Below the pieces are notes generated by a model. It saw only the letters and a program-made list of their open reading frames with translations, made no database searches and had not been told where the DNA came from. The position numbers and the translations under genes are program-made. DNA of 64,000 bases, taken from NCBI GenBank assembly GCA_021204025.1, contig JAJQAC010000050.1, positions 1 through 64,000 on the forward strand, given 5' to 3'. This document shows, piece by piece, positions 18,250 through 30,492 of this stretch. Position 1 is the stretch's first letter. Each line of letters begins with the position of its first letter. This stretch comes from Clostridiales bacterium (GTDB lineage Bacteria; Bacillota; Clostridia; Lachnospirales; Lachnospiraceae).

Positions 18250-18623
18250 ATCCTCGTCTCCTTTTCTCTGCGATACCGTTCCACCATCTGCTTTAGCTGC
18301 GCACGGGTGTACGGTTTCTCAATAAACCCGTATGCCTGAATTTTCCATGCTTCCAGAGAAAATCCGGGAATACTCGAAAGAAGCACCACTACAGGCGGTT
18401 CTTTCTGCTTTTGTATCTCCTTTGCCAGCCGGATCCCGCTGATATCCGGCATAACGATATCGGTAAATACCATATCCGTCGGGTTCTCCCGAACATAATC
18501 TACCACCGCCACAGCCTCCTCAAACCGGGCGGTCAGTTCTACCTCTTCTATACTTTTCAGGCTGTCGCTGATCTTGTCCAGCAGCTCCGGATCATTATCC
18601 ACAGCCACGACCCGTATCTTCAT
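18246..18623 (-). CDS. Stand-alone response-regulator receiver domain protein
   Basis: VVAVDNDPELL (acidic pocket), FTDIVMPDISG (phosphoacceptor Asp), VLLSS, EKPY; no output domain. ATGA overlap with the downstream flavodiiron gene. Confidence 0.9.
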   Translation of the reverse strand: MKIRVVAVDNDPELLDKISDSLKSIEEVELTARFEEAVAVVDYVRENPTDMVFTDIVMPDISGIRLAKEIQKQKEPPVVVLLSSIPGFSLEAWKIQAYGFIEKPYTRAQLKQMVERYRREKETRI

Positions 18624-18641
18624 CTCTACCACCTTTGTTCC

Positions 18642-19211
18642 TCACCGCGGCATCAGGCTCTCCCCATGCTCCTTCAGCCATTTTCTGCGAAGCCTGTAAT
18701 CGGGAAGAACCGCTTCCACCACCGCCCAGAATCTGGGCGAATGATTCATCTCCAGACGGTGAGCCAGCTCATGAACAACAACATAATCCAGCACTTCCTC
18801 CGGTGCGAGAATCAGCCTCCAGTTATAATTCAGATTTCCCACCGCCGTACAGCTGCCCCAGCGGGTTTTCTGATCACGGATGGAAATTCTCCCATAACTC
18901 ACATGCATCAGAGCCGCGTATAACGCCGTCTTTTTCTCAAATACCGCCGCTGCCAGCTTCCTGGCCTTTCCTGCTTCTTCCTCTGTCAGCGTGAAACGGC
19001 TGCTGCGCTCCTGAGCAATCAGTTCCTGTCTCCGGCGAAGTTCCTGCTGCTTTTGCAGGATCCATCCGTTCTTTTCTTCCAGAAAGTTTTCTATCAACGT
19101 CCTGCTGCATCGCCTGGGTGCGCGAACCAGCACTTTTCCCTCCGGAGTCAGCTGGATCGCCAGCGTCTTTCTGTCCGAACGGATACATTCGTATTCCATC
19201 GATGTTTTCAT
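18642..19211 (-). CDS. YgjP-like (SprT/M48-type) metallopeptidase domain protein
   Basis: 189 aa; KTRWGSCTAVGNLNYNWRLILAPEEVLDYVVVHELAHRLEMNHSPRFW (HExxH). Confidence 0.9.
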   Translation of the reverse strand: MKTSMEYECIRSDRKTLAIQLTPEGKVLVRAPRRCSRTLIENFLEEKNGWILQKQQELRRRQELIAQERSSRFTLTEEEAGKARKLAAAVFEKKTALYAALMHVSYGRISIRDQKTRWGSCTAVGNLNYNWRLILAPEEVLDYVVVHELAHRLEMNHSPRFWAVVEAVLPDYRLRRKWLKEHGESLMPR

Positions 19212-19254
19212 CTTTTTTCCTTGTGCCCGTTACTGTCTTTTTCTTTGATTCCGG

Positions 19255-20049
19255 TCACTCCTGTGCTTTCCTTTTTCCATCATCGACACTCCCAGAATTT
19301 TGCCTCTGACGTTTCTTAACATCGTTCTTCTCGCAGATATCCTCCAGGCAGCATTGACCGCAGGCCGGATTGGTCCTTGCCGTACAGACTTCCCGCCCAT
19401 GATACACCAGTCGGTGACAGAAGCTGCTACCCTCCTCGGGCGGTATGATTTTCCATAGCGCCATCTCAACTTTTTTCGGATCTTTCGTCCCCTCTACCAG
19501 ACCAATCCGGTTTGTTATCCGGATGCAATGAGTATCGGTGACAATCGCCGGTTTACCGAATACATCTCCCATGATCAGATTCGCGCTTTTACGACCCACA
19601 CCCGGAAGCGCCAGCAATTCGTCAAAACGATCCGGCACTTTCCCCTGATACTGATCACGCAGGATCCGCATACAGGCGCTGATATCGCGTGCCTTGCTGC
19701 GCCCCAGTCCGCAGGGACGGACAATCTCCTCGATGTCCTCCGGAGATGCCGCAGCGAGCGCGTCCACATCCGGATATTTCTCATAGAGCTTTTCTACCAC
19801 AATATTTACTCTCGCGTCCGTACACTGCGCCGCGAGCCGCACACTTACCAGCAGCTTCCACGCCTCGTCATAATCCAGCGTACAATCCGCATCCGGGTAT
19901 GCCTCTTTCAGTCGTGCAATCACTTCCCGTGCCAGTTTCCGTTTTTCTGACATTCTTTCATCTACAGCTGCCGCCGGTTCTGTCTGTCTGTCCTTCTCTT
20001 CTATTTTTCGTAACGGTTCATTCCTTATCGCTTCTTCCGCCATCCTCAT
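19255..20049 (-). CDS. nth: Endonuclease III
   Basis: HhH-GPD LPGVGRKSANLIMGDVFGKPAIVTDTHCIRITNRIGLV; C-terminal Fe-S cysteines C-TARTNPACGQCCLEDIC. Confidence 0.94.
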   Translation of the reverse strand: MRMAEEAIRNEPLRKIEEKDRQTEPAAAVDERMSEKRKLAREVIARLKEAYPDADCTLDYDEAWKLLVSVRLAAQCTDARVNIVVEKLYEKYPDVDALAAASPEDIEEIVRPCGLGRSKARDISACMRILRDQYQGKVPDRFDELLALPGVGRKSANLIMGDVFGKPAIVTDTHCIRITNRIGLVEGTKDPKKVEMALWKIIPPEEGSSFCHRLVYHGREVCTARTNPACGQCCLEDICEKNDVKKRQRQNSGSVDDGKRKAQE

Positions 20050-20068
20050 CCTTCTTCCCGCAATGTCC

Positions 20069-21184
20069 TTATCCGACCCACGGCATTACCTCGGAATGTA
20101 CTTCCGCGCCATCCTCGATGGCACGCTCCATCAGGACCCACAGATAAGCGTCCTGAAGCGCTTCTGCCAGTGGATAAACCTCTGTGCCATCTTCCAGATA
20201 CCGGCTCATCCCAAGAAGGATTGTCCCCACCGCAGTCTCATCCTCTGGAAGCACCACTGCCTGTCCCAGCCGGACAAAAGGATTCTCATAGAAAATCCCG
20301 CCGGATACCGCTTTCTCACCGTTCTCACAAAACCGTACCCTACGGATCCCTCCGCTGTAAGGGTCTCGTTCCGTCTTCAGCTCAAGCTGATGAGGCACAT
20401 GATTTTCATCTACATAAGAAAGCACATTGTCAAAGAGTTCTCCTCTTTGTCCACGTACACACACATGGCGCCCCCGGATCCTGCTGTGATACTGCACTCC
20501 GTCAAAATCATAAAACGCATATTTTCCTGTGCCATCCTTACATGTAAATGTAAAATCTGCGCGGACTCTCCTGCGCATTTTCACCGTCCCGTCCGTCACC
20601 GCTCCGTCGCGGGATCCCGTCTCTTCTACCGGAAAATGATATTCTTTTGCCGTGATTCTGACCGACTCCAGTCCTAACTTCAGATAGCGTCGGATCAGGC
20701 TCGCCGCATGATAATCATGCACAGTTGAAATATCAATCGCGTAAGGCTCTCCCAGATAACCATGTCTCACCGCCGCAATCGCTGCCGCATGAGTCGGATG
20801 AGCGAAATACTGTTCCGCTACCTGAATACGCGCGCCATATTTTTTACGCCATTGCCAGAGTCTTTTACAATCCTTTTCTTCCATGGCAGCCGGCGTTTCC
20901 AGCAGAACCGGAAATCCCCTTTCCAGCCACTCCTCGCCTGTCTGCACGATCGCGTCCTTACTGACCGCGACCACTATAAAATCCGGTTTTTTCTCCTCGC
21001 ACTCCGCAGCCGAAATAACCGCCGGAATCCCATACAGACTCCGCATCCTCTCTGCTTTTTCCTCCGTGCGGCAAAGCATCGCCTCCATCCGGAAAAGCGA
21101 CGGATAAGCCTGAGCGACCCTCCAGTAAAAAAGAGAACGCCAGCCCGAACCCACGGTCACAAATGTTATTGGGGTGTCTTTCAT
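20069..21184 (-). CDS. Gfo/Idh/MocA-family oxidoreductase
   Basis: 371 aa; N-terminal Rossmann-like VTVGSGWRSLFYWRVAQAYP, DFIVVAVSKDAIV, LLETPAAMEEKDC. Confidence 0.82.
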   Translation of the reverse strand: MKDTPITFVTVGSGWRSLFYWRVAQAYPSLFRMEAMLCRTEEKAERMRSLYGIPAVISAAECEEKKPDFIVVAVSKDAIVQTGEEWLERGFPVLLETPAAMEEKDCKRLWQWRKKYGARIQVAEQYFAHPTHAAAIAAVRHGYLGEPYAIDISTVHDYHAASLIRRYLKLGLESVRITAKEYHFPVEETGSRDGAVTDGTVKMRRRVRADFTFTCKDGTGKYAFYDFDGVQYHSRIRGRHVCVRGQRGELFDNVLSYVDENHVPHQLELKTERDPYSGGIRRVRFCENGEKAVSGGIFYENPFVRLGQAVVLPEDETAVGTILLGMSRYLEDGTEVYPLAEALQDAYLWVLMERAIEDGAEVHSEVMPWVG

Positions 21185-21228
21185 CCCAAACCTCCATCAT
21201 AAACTGTAACTTTTCTGCATCCCTGGAT

Positions 21229-21300
21229 GCACGCAACCATTATGCGTTACATGGGTGTAACACGCAACCATTATACTCCATGCCCGCATATTTCGTCAAA
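21229..21300 (-). promoter_or_regulatory. Putative promoter/operator for the oxidoreductase with a 14-bp direct repeat
   Basis: CACGCAACCATTAT at 21230-21243 and 21261-21274 (31-bp period), GTTACA-ccca-TGTAAC palindrome between them; minus strand TTGACG-18-TATAAT overlaps the distal repeat. Confidence 0.5.
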
Positions 21301-21395
21301 CTTTTGTTTTCCAGATTTTTTGTATTCAGTAGCAATCTGACATTTTTTATGTTATACTGAAAATATTGTGGAATTACTTATCTGGAGGTTTATAA

Positions 21396-22480
<1,085 letters not shown>

Positions 22481-22484
<4 letters not shown>

Positions 22485-22517
22485 GCTGCAAAACTTCCTT
22501 ACACGCCCGTGTGCATA
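22481..22517 (-). repeat. R2 5'-half fragment overlapping the trpS stop codon
   Basis: Reverse complement TATGCACACGGGCGTGTAAGGAAGTTTTGCAGCTTAA matches the R2 5' half up to the inner loop; the trpS TAA (22482-22484) lies in it. Confidence 0.7.
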
Positions 22518-22519
22518 TA

Positions 22520-22566
22520 AAAGGACACGCAGTCACTGTTTTTTTAGCACTGCGTGCCCTTTTCGT
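22520..22566. terminator. trpS terminator (bidirectional hairpin)
   Basis: aaaaggacacgcagt-cactgtttttttagc-actgcgtgccctttt. Confidence 0.75.
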
Positions 22567-22582
22567 CTGTTTTCCTTTTCTT

Positions 22583-23149
22583 CTATCTTTTGTTCAGGGA
22601 GTACCCCAGCACTGCTCCCACGATACCTCCCACAATATGCGCCATATTGGAAATATTATCATCCAGCACCACTCCCTCATACAGCTGCTGCCCGATAAAA
22701 ATAACGGCAACCAGAAGAAAGGTCAGCGGAATCTCGCCCTCACGAAAACCGGTAAAGGACGCGAGCAGGATAAAAGCAAATACGACGCCGCTCGCCCCGT
22801 ACAGACCGACATTCCAGAAGAACACATAGTTAACCAGCCCTGTAACAAGCGCTGTGATTGCCATAATCACCAGCAGGTCCCTCGATCCGTATTTTTCCTC
22901 CAGCATCGGGCCAAGCAAAAGCAGATACGAAGCGTTTCCGATAAAATGGCTCCATCCCTCATGCCCAAATACATGCGTAAAGAACCGCACATATGTCATC
23001 GGGCTGCTGAGAGACGAATGCCAGGTCATAAAAAACATCTGTGTCGTCATTCCTGATGTAACCACCCCCAGCAGCGTAACCACCGCGCAGGCCAGTACAA
23101 ACGTCAGCACCACAGGCGCATTAAAGGTGATACGTAATCTTCCCGGCAT
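22583..23149 (-). CDS. Rhomboid-family intramembrane serine protease
   Basis: Multi-TM; FTHVFGHEGWSHFIGNASYLLLLGP, catalytic GASG (LYGASGVVFA), HIVGGIVGAVLGY. Confidence 0.88.
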   Translation of the reverse strand: MPGRLRITFNAPVVLTFVLACAVVTLLGVVTSGMTTQMFFMTWHSSLSSPMTYVRFFTHVFGHEGWSHFIGNASYLLLLGPMLEEKYGSRDLLVIMAITALVTGLVNYVFFWNVGLYGASGVVFAFILLASFTGFREGEIPLTFLLVAVIFIGQQLYEGVVLDDNISNMAHIVGGIVGAVLGYSLNKR

Positions 23150-23171
23150 CTTTTGTTCCCCATCCTTTCTC

Positions 23172-24347
23172 TTAATCCAGAAGCATTTCCCGGAAAACGA
23201 CATTACTCACATCCGTTCCATAGTCGGTCAGTCTCACATAAGGCGCCTCCACCTCGATCAGCCCCTGTTCCCGCAGCTTTGGCAGCACGTCAGCATAGAC
23301 GTTCCACATATTTTCTCCGAAACGTTCCATAAAATCACTTCCAGAAACTCCCTTTGTCATGCGCAGACCCAGGAACATAAATTCCTCCATCCGGTCATTG
23401 ACAGTCATCTCTTCGATCTCTCTGGCAGCCTCGCCCGGGACTTCCAGGTTCAGGTCCAGATATTCCTTCATATCTTCCGTATTGTGATAGCGGTAACCGC
23501 CGATATAAGAAGACGCACCCAGTCCCAGACCCAGATAATCCACTCCCGTCCAGTATCCGATATTATGACGACACTCCCTGCCCGGCCTTGCGTAATTGGA
23601 AATCTCATATCGGCTGTAACCGTGCTCCGCAAGCATGGACTTCGTCAAATGATAAATTTCCCGGTCCGTATCCTCGTCCGGCAGCGGCAGCCATCCATCC
23701 ATTGACACAGGCGAAGCATTTTCACCATAATGGTCAAAAAAGGGCGTCCCTTCCTCAATGATCAGACTGTACGCAGAGATATGTTCCGGACGCAGCATCA
23801 GCACCTTGCGCAGCGTATTCCTCCACGATGATACCGTCTGTCCCGGCAGCGCCGACATCAGATCAACATTGATATTATCAAAACCGGCCAGGCGGGCCGT
23901 CTGATAGCTCTTTAAGAATTCATCGAAGGAATGAATTCTGCCCAGGCGTCTTAACTCCCGGTCATCCGCCGACTGCAGCCCCAGGCTTAAACGATTCACG
24001 CCATGCTCCCGATAGAGAGTCACGCGATCCTGCGTCAGCGTACCAGGATTTGCCTCCAGTGTGATTTCCGCATCTGTTTCTATCGCAAAGGCTTCTCTCA
24101 CCGCCGTTAAGATCTCTCCCATCAATGCAGCCGGCAGGACCGAAGGCGTCCCGCCTCCCACAAAGATACTCGTCACGCGACGGTCCGTAAAGCAGGTTCC
24201 CTGCGTCCGGATCTCTGTCACCAATTGCCGGGTATACTCCTGATACGTCTTTACCGGCGCACGGAAAGACAGGAAATCACAGTACAGGCACTTCTGCGCG
24301 CAGAATGGAATGTGGATGTATAATTCCAGTCCATTATCCTTCATCAA
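23172..24347 (-). CDS. hemW: Radical SAM heme chaperone / HemN-like protein
   Basis: [36 protein letters not shown]; adjacent to lepA as in other Firmicutes. Confidence 0.93.
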   Translation of the reverse strand: MMKDNGLELYIHIPFCAQKCLYCDFLSFRAPVKTYQEYTRQLVTEIRTQGTCFTDRRVTSIFVGGGTPSVLPAALMGEILTAVREAFAIETDAEITLEANPGTLTQDRVTLYREHGVNRLSLGLQSADDRELRRLGRIHSFDEFLKSYQTARLAGFDNINVDLMSALPGQTVSSWRNTLRKVLMLRPEHISAYSLIIEEGTPFFDHYGENASPVSMDGWLPLPDEDTDREIYHLTKSMLAEHGYSRYEISNYARPGRECRHNIGYWTGVDYLGLGLGASSYIGGYRYHNTEDMKEYLDLNLEVPGEAAREIEEMTVNDRMEEFMFLGLRMTKGVSGSDFMERFGENMWNVYADVLPKLREQGLIEVEAPYVRLTDYGTDVSNVVFREMLLD

Positions 24348-26145
24348 GTTTCAGCACACTCATAAACGCTTTCTGCGGGATCTCCACATTGCCAACCTGC
24401 CGCATGCGTTTCTTTCCTTCCTTTTGTTTTTCCAGCAGTTTCTTCTTGCGGGTAATGTCGCCGCCGTAGCACTTTGCCAGGACGTCCTTTCTCATCGCTT
24501 TCACCGTCTCTCTGGCGATAATCCGACCGCCAACCGCCGCCTGAATCGGAATCTCAAATAAATGCCGCGGAATCTCTTCCTTCAGCCGCTCGCACATCTT
24601 CCGCCCGCGCTCGTAAGCAGAGTCCGCGTGGACGATAAAGGACAGCGCGTCCACCGCTTCCCGGTTAATCAGAATATCCAGCTTGACCAGCTCGGATCGC
24701 TGGTAACCTTTCAGATCATAATCAAAAGACGCATAACCGCGGGAACGGGATTTTAACGCATCAAAGAAATCATAAATAATCTCATTTAACGGAAGGTCAT
24801 ATTTTAACAGCGCCCTGGTTTCCTCGATGTACTCCATGCCATTATAAATTCCTCTGCGCTCCTGACAGAGCGTCATGATCGAACCGACAAATTCGGTCGT
24901 CACCATGATCTCCGCCTCCACGATCGGTTCTTCCATATAATCGATCTCCGACGGATCCGGCAGGTTGGACGGATTGGTCAGCTCAATCATCTCACCATTC
25001 GTCTTGTGTACCCGGTAAACCACGCCCGGCGCTGTCGTTACCAGGTCGAGCTGGTACTCCCTCTCCAGGCGCTCCTGGATGATCTCCAGATGAAGCAGTC
25101 CCAGAAAGCCGCAACGGAAGCCAAATCCCAGCGCAACGGATGTCTCCGGCTCAAAAAACAGGGAGGCGTCATTGAGCTGCAGCTTTTCCAGTGCGTCGCG
25201 CAGGTCGTTATATTTTGCCCCGTCAGCCGGGTACAGGCCGCAGTAAACCATAGACGTTACCTTTTTATAACCGGGAAGCGGACTTGCGCATGGATTTTCC
25301 GCGTCTGTAACAGTATCGCCAACCGTAGTGCTCCTGACGTCCTTAATGCTCGCCGTCAGATAACCGACCATACCGGCGCTGAGCTCCTCACAGGGGATAA
25401 ACTGCCCCGCACCAAAATATCCGACCTCTACGACCTCTTCCTCGGCTCCGGTCGCCATCATACGGATCCGCATCCCCTTGCGGACCGTCCCCTGACGGAT
25501 GCGGCAGAAAACAATTACCCCCCGGTAAGAATCATAAAGCGAGTCAAAGATCATTGCCTGCAGCGGCGCGTCCGGATCGCCCTCCGGCGCCGGTATCTTC
25601 TCTACAATCGCCTCCAGCACATCTTCGACATTCAGCCCGGTCTTTGCCGAGATACGCGGCGCGTCCTGCGCCTCAATCCCGATCACATCCTCAATCTCAT
25701 TTGCCACCCGGTCCGGTTCCGCGCTCGCCAGATCGATCTTATTAATCACAGGGAACACATCCAGATCATGATCCAGCGCCAGATAGACATTTGCCAGCGT
25801 CTGTGCTTCGATCCCCTGCGCCGCGTCAACCACCAGGATCGCGCCGTCGCAGGCCGCCAGACTACGCGAAACCTCGTAGTTAAAATCCACATGTCCAGGA
25901 GTATCGATCAGATTAAAGATATATTCATTTCCATCCTTGGCCTTATAAACCGTGCGGACGGCCTGCGACTTGATCGTGATACCGCGTTCCCTCTCCAGAT
26001 CCATATTATCCAGGACCTGATCCTGCATCTCCCTGCTCGTTAAAAGTCCCGTCATCTCGATAATGCGGTCCGCCAGCGTCGATTTGCCATGGTCAATGTG
26101 CGCGATAATACAAAAGTTACGGATTTTACTCTGGTCAACTGACAT
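24334..26145 (-). CDS. lepA: Elongation factor 4
   Basis: 603 aa; [45 protein letters not shown], LepA C-terminus. Confidence 0.98.
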   Translation of the reverse strand: MSVDQSKIRNFCIIAHIDHGKSTLADRIIEMTGLLTSREMQDQVLDNMDLERERGITIKSQAVRTVYKAKDGNEYIFNLIDTPGHVDFNYEVSRSLAACDGAILVVDAAQGIEAQTLANVYLALDHDLDVFPVINKIDLASAEPDRVANEIEDVIGIEAQDAPRISAKTGLNVEDVLEAIVEKIPAPEGDPDAPLQAMIFDSLYDSYRGVIVFCRIRQGTVRKGMRIRMMATGAEEEVVEVGYFGAGQFIPCEELSAGMVGYLTASIKDVRSTTVGDTVTDAENPCASPLPGYKKVTSMVYCGLYPADGAKYNDLRDALEKLQLNDASLFFEPETSVALGFGFRCGFLGLLHLEIIQERLEREYQLDLVTTAPGVVYRVHKTNGEMIELTNPSNLPDPSEIDYMEEPIVEAEIMVTTEFVGSIMTLCQERRGIYNGMEYIEETRALLKYDLPLNEIIYDFFDALKSRSRGYASFDYDLKGYQRSELVKLDILINREAVDALSFIVHADSAYERGRKMCERLKEEIPRHLFEIPIQAAVGGRIIARETVKAMRKDVLAKCYGGDITRKKKLLEKQKEGKKRMRQVGNVEIPQKAFMSVLKLDEG

Positions 26146-26191
26146 AAATCATTCTCTCCCGTTTCGATAATAGGACTAGTTTATCATTTTT

Positions 26192-27313
26192 TCATTTCCC
26201 TTGCAACACCCGATCCAAAACTTCCGCCAGCGGCTCCATCGCGTTCACCGCCTCCTCCAGCGTATTGGTCTGCGCTCCGACTTCAATCAGCGACGAACGC
26301 GCCCGAAGGTGCAGATTATAACGAAGTCCTTTCATATAGATTTTTCTCATCAGATCCGGATATTCACGGCATGCCAGCAGCTGCATCTGAAAGGAAAATG
26401 CCAGATTGCCGGAGAGATTGGGATTTGGCAGGTAAGAGATCTCTCCTTCGGGCGTGCGGCTCATCCCCTGAAACAGCATGATCCTGGCGGTCGGTTTTCC
26501 GTTCACCTGCGTTACCAGCCGGGTTCCTTCCGCAACGCCGTCCCGATGGATATCAAGAATCACCTGGATTGTCGGATGTTCCTCCAGGATCTCTGTAATT
26601 CCTTCCAGTGCGTACGTATAGGCACGGCTGCGATCGAGACTCCCGCCCTTCATATCATAGGCTGTCGTATCATGGATCACATTCCATCCCTTTTCCTCCA
26701 GCAGTCCGGTCAAACGATTCCCCACACTGACTACCGTAGCCTCCGGATGCGCCGGACCATAGTCTGCGTAAGTTTCCTGCGAATGCGTGTGGTAAATCAG
26801 GATCTGCGGAGCGGAAGTCTCCTGCACAATCGTCAGATCCGTTCCTAGGAACTGATCCGCCTTCATCAGCGACCGGGGCGCAGTCGTCGACGGGTGGACG
26901 CTGTAATAGGTTTTCATCAGAAAATCGTAATCCTGAAGCCGGGAAAATTCCTCAATTTTCTCTGAAAGGATTCCATTTGCAGTACTGCCCGCTTCCCCCA
27001 TACGGGTACCTGCGTCCTGATATCCTGCCTGGTCATCTTCTGCCCCGGCTCCCGGTTTCCCGTCAGTCGATACTCCTTCCTTTTCTGACGCAAAAAACAG
27101 GTATCCGTATGTTTCATACGCATACCTGTATCTCTGATAAATCTTATAGGAGGGATCGCGTTCTCCAGCCTCTCCCGGTTCTGTAAGCATAAAAAAGGTC
27201 AGAAACAGCGTGCGGCAGACGATCACGGAAATGCCAAACATCCCGGCCAGCGCCAGCCCGATATACGCCGGCCGAAACCAGATCCGTTTCCCATATCTAC
27301 TCGAAGCAGACAA
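26192..27313 (-). CDS. spoIIP: Stage II sporulation protein P
   Basis: SpoIIP amidase motifs [14 protein letters not shown] and [10 protein letters not shown]; synteny with lepA-hemW. Confidence 0.93.
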   Translation of the reverse strand: MSASSRYGKRIWFRPAYIGLALAGMFGISVIVCRTLFLTFFMLTEPGEAGERDPSYKIYQRYRYAYETYGYLFFASEKEGVSTDGKPGAGAEDDQAGYQDAGTRMGEAGSTANGILSEKIEEFSRLQDYDFLMKTYYSVHPSTTAPRSLMKADQFLGTDLTIVQETSAPQILIYHTHSQETYADYGPAHPEATVVSVGNRLTGLLEEKGWNVIHDTTAYDMKGGSLDRSRAYTYALEGITEILEEHPTIQVILDIHRDGVAEGTRLVTQVNGKPTARIMLFQGMSRTPEGEISYLPNPNLSGNLAFSFQMQLLACREYPDLMRKIYMKGLRYNLHLRARSSLIEVGAQTNTLEEAVNAMEPLAEVLDRVLQGK

Positions 27314-28037
27314 TATCCTTTTTCAGCCTCTTCATAATCTTCTTTTCCAGGCGGGAAATATAGGACTGGGAAATTCCCATCAGATCTGCCACTTCCTTCT
27401 GCGTCATTTCATTCCCGTCCGCCGTCTTAAGCCCATACCGCAGCTCGACGATCCTGCGCTCACGCGGCGTCAGCCGGCTGATCGCATGATTCAGCAGATC
27501 TTTTTCGGTCTCATCCTCCAGTCCCCGGTAAATGATATCCTCATCAGTACCCAGAATATCCGCCAATAGCAGTTCGTTTCCGTCCCAATCAACATTGAGC
27601 GGCTCATCGATGGACACCTCCATCCGGGTCTTATTATTTTTTCTGAGATACATAAGGATCTCATTTTCGATACACCGGGACGCGTAAGTCGCGAGCTTGA
27701 TATTTTTCTCCGGGTTAAATGTATTAATCGCCTTGATCAGCCCGATCGTTCCAATCGAGATCAGATCCTCCACGCCCACACAGGTATTATCAAATTTTTT
27801 TGCTATGTAAACAACCAGACGCAGATTGTGCTCGATCAGCAGAGAACGGGCTTCCTTTTCATCACCGGATCCCAGCCGGCGGATCATCTCCGCCTCCTGC
27901 TTTGCGTCCAGCGGCGCCGGCAGGATATCCGCACCACCGATATAATGAACCTCACCCTGTTTCTGAAAAAGCATCGCCGCAAACGACGGGGCGGACTTAA
28001 ACTGCATCCGGTTCGGTATAGATACTTTCATGATCAT
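27297..28037 (-). CDS. sigE: RNA polymerase sporulation sigma factor SigE
   Basis: 246 aa; [83 protein letters not shown]-type region; adjacent to spoIIGA. Confidence 0.95.
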   Translation of the reverse strand: MIMKVSIPNRMQFKSAPSFAAMLFQKQGEVHYIGGADILPAPLDAKQEAEMIRRLGSGDEKEARSLLIEHNLRLVVYIAKKFDNTCVGVEDLISIGTIGLIKAINTFNPEKNIKLATYASRCIENEILMYLRKNNKTRMEVSIDEPLNVDWDGNELLLADILGTDEDIIYRGLEDETEKDLLNHAISRLTPRERRIVELRYGLKTADGNEMTQKEVADLMGISQSYISRLEKKIMKRLKKDIVCFE

Positions 28038-28060
28038 TTTTTGTTCCTCCTAGTTCCAGC

Positions 28061-28918
28061 TTATGATTCTTCTGTATGTAAAAGCATTTCATAGCCATGC
28101 CCGCGTGAAAGCGGATACCGGCTGATCGCGATCCAGGGATGATCATACTGTCTCACAGTCCCTTCTTCTGTCTCTACCTGCATATGATCGATCCGTACAC
28201 AAGGCAGAACTCCATACCGGACTCCGATCGAGCGGAAGGGGACATAGATCACCTGGTTCACCCGATCAATCAGTCTCCTGCCCACCACCTCTGATACGAT
28301 ATGCACCGGATGATGATGATATGGTTCAAATAACCGGTTTCCTGTATCACAGAGCGCGGTAACCGTCTCTGTCTTTCCCCGGTAACACAGCGTCACCCGG
28401 AAAAAAATCTCCCGATGTTCTTCCCTGCGTCCCAAATGACGCCACAAGAAAAGAAGTCCACTGTAAATCACGATTCCCCACAGAATAACCGGTAAAAGTT
28501 TCCACTGCCGACAACACCCGGAAATCGTGAGCCCCCATTCCCGAGGGATATGGACGCCAAGCAGCTCCAGCGTTCCCCCCATAAGCGCTCCCATAAGATA
28601 AAGCGTTACAAATCTGTGCGCAAATTCCTGTACCGGGACTCTCCCAAAAGCGACCCACAACATCAGAGCTGACACCGCCGGTCCCTCTATGGCAATCTCC
28701 GAAATTTCCCGTAACACCTCCACTCCGGATCCCCATGCAGCAAACTCCCACAGCCGAAAGGCGACCACCAGCACGCAGTTGATCGTTCCTCCCGAAAATG
28801 CCGCCAGCCAGAGTCTCTTCTTTCCTGCATATAGCTTCAGAAAATGCTTTGTCAGATCAAGGAGCAGCAGATTCATCAGAATATTGATCAGCACAAAAGC
28901 ATCCAGATACAATATCAT
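28061..28918 (-). CDS. spoIIGA: Sigma-E processing peptidase SpoIIGA
   Basis: Start at MILYLDAFVLINILMNLLLLDLTKHFLKLYAGKKRLW; TM-rich N-terminus and aspartic-protease motif ALCDTGNRL. Confidence 0.93.
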   Translation of the reverse strand: MILYLDAFVLINILMNLLLLDLTKHFLKLYAGKKRLWLAAFSGGTINCVLVVAFRLWEFAAWGSGVEVLREISEIAIEGPAVSALMLWVAFGRVPVQEFAHRFVTLYLMGALMGGTLELLGVHIPREWGLTISGCCRQWKLLPVILWGIVIYSGLLFLWRHLGRREEHREIFFRVTLCYRGKTETVTALCDTGNRLFEPYHHHPVHIVSEVVGRRLIDRVNQVIYVPFRSIGVRYGVLPCVRIDHMQVETEEGTVRQYDHPWIAISRYPLSRGHGYEMLLHTEES

Positions 28919-29116
28919 GACAGCGGCTCTGCCGTTTTCACCTCCCCCTTCATCCTCTCTCATCATAGCAATCTGACTCTGCAAATGCTGTCGAATCCGC
29001 GTCTTACTTTCATTTTTTTCCACGACAAAAAAGGACAGAAAACTCTGTAGTCTTCTGTCCTTCACATGGATCCTCTTGGATAATTCTGTTTTCCTGTCTT
29101 TTCCGTCTCCACCCGA

Positions 29117-30355
29117 TCAACGACCGCGCTTTGGATTCTTAAGGAAATCGGGAATATTGATCTGATTGGGCTGCGTTCTCGCACGATAAGACGGTGCCGG
29201 GGTCTCCGCTGCGGTATCGCTCTTTGCCGCCGTCTGAGGAGCCGCTGTCTTTGCTCTTACTGCCGGTTCTACAGTAGCTGCCGCCCCGGAGGATGCGGTA
29301 TTAAACGCCGGTATATTCAACTGAGAAACCGGAGCTGCCTGCGGTTTGGACGGTTTGAAGCTGCCAAAACCAGCCATCGCTTTATTGACCGGAGACTCAT
29401 TCTGATGAGCATCCAGACCGGTCGCAATCACCGTGATCGTCGCTTCATCCTGCGCGTTCTGGTCATACATCGCGCCAAAAATGATATTGGCGTCATCACC
29501 GGCAAGTTCCTGCACATAGGTAGCAGCCTCATTTGCCTCAATCAGGCTGATATCGCCTGAAATATTAATAATCACATGGGTCGCGCCCTCGATCGTCGTC
29601 TCCAGAAGCGGGCTGGCAACGGCCTGTTTCACTGCCTCAACTGCCTTGTCATCTCCTTTGGCATGTCCGATACCAATATGCGCGATACCCTTATCCGTCA
29701 TAACTGTCTGTACATCCGCAAAATCCAGATTAATCAGACCGGGAACATTGATCAGATCCGTAATCCCCTGTACTGCCTGCTGCAGCACCTCATCTGCTTT
29801 CTTTAAGGCATCCGGCATCGTAGTCCTGCGGTCAACAATCTCCAGCAGCTTGTCATTGGGGATAACAATCAGCGTGTCGACGTTCTCTTTCAGATGCTCG
29901 ATGCCCGTCATCGCGTTTGCCATACGAGTCTTTGCCTCAAAACGGAATGGCTTGGTCACAACCCCTACCGTCAGGATACCCATATCCTTTGCCAGTCTCG
30001 CGATCACCGGCGCCGCACCGGTGCCGGTACCGCCGCCCATACCACAGGTGACAAACACCATATCCGCGCCTTTCATCGCCTCTGAGATCTGATCGGAACT
30101 CTCCTCAGCAGCCTTCTGTCCCACCTCCGGTCTCGCACCGGCTCCAAGACCCTTTGTCAGCTTCTCACCGATCTGCATGGCTGTCTGCGCCTTGCAGAAC
30201 TGGAGAGCCTGTTTGTCTGTATTAATCCCGATAAATTCCACTCCGGCAATATTTTCATCGATCATGCGGTTTACCGCGTTGTTACCTGCTCCTCCCACGC
30301 CAATTACAATAATCTTTGCCGAATTCTCAGATTCATTTATGTTAATCTCGATCAA
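29117..30355 (-). CDS. ftsZ: Cell division protein FtsZ
   Basis: [13 protein letters not shown], tubulin signature [14 protein letters not shown]-terminal [16 protein letters not shown]. Confidence 0.99.
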   Translation of the reverse strand: MIEININESENSAKIIVIGVGGAGNNAVNRMIDENIAGVEFIGINTDKQALQFCKAQTAMQIGEKLTKGLGAGARPEVGQKAAEESSDQISEAMKGADMVFVTCGMGGGTGTGAAPVIARLAKDMGILTVGVVTKPFRFEAKTRMANAMTGIEHLKENVDTLIVIPNDKLLEIVDRRTTMPDALKKADEVLQQAVQGITDLINVPGLINLDFADVQTVMTDKGIAHIGIGHAKGDDKAVEAVKQAVASPLLETTIEGATHVIINISGDISLIEANEAATYVQELAGDDANIIFGAMYDQNAQDEATITVIATGLDAHQNESPVNKAMAGFGSFKPSKPQAAPVSQLNIPAFNTASSGAAATVEPAVRAKTAAPQTAAKSDTAAETPAPSYRARTQPNQINIPDFLKNPKRGR

Positions 30356-30492
30356 GATTTTCGTCCTCCTTCAATCAATATTCTCCCCTTTTGTAATAGT
30401 TGTAATGGTTTTGTAACGCTTAAAAATTCAGCTAACTACTACTATAGGTGATTTCTAAAAAAATATCAACCTATTCTTTCAACTTTTTTCTC

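Noticed and set aside
18592-18606. Exact DnaA box TTATCCACA
   Set aside because: Single occurrence inside the receiver-domain coding sequence (another isolated copy near 37670 in a PBP gene); no cluster, so not an origin.
21300-21395. Possible T-box leader for trpS
   Set aside because: Leader is short and lacks a GGGTGG...CCGCG T-box sequence or a terminator before trpS.
25006-26043. 345-aa plus-strand ORF
   Set aside because: Fully antisense to lepA; no recognisable domain.
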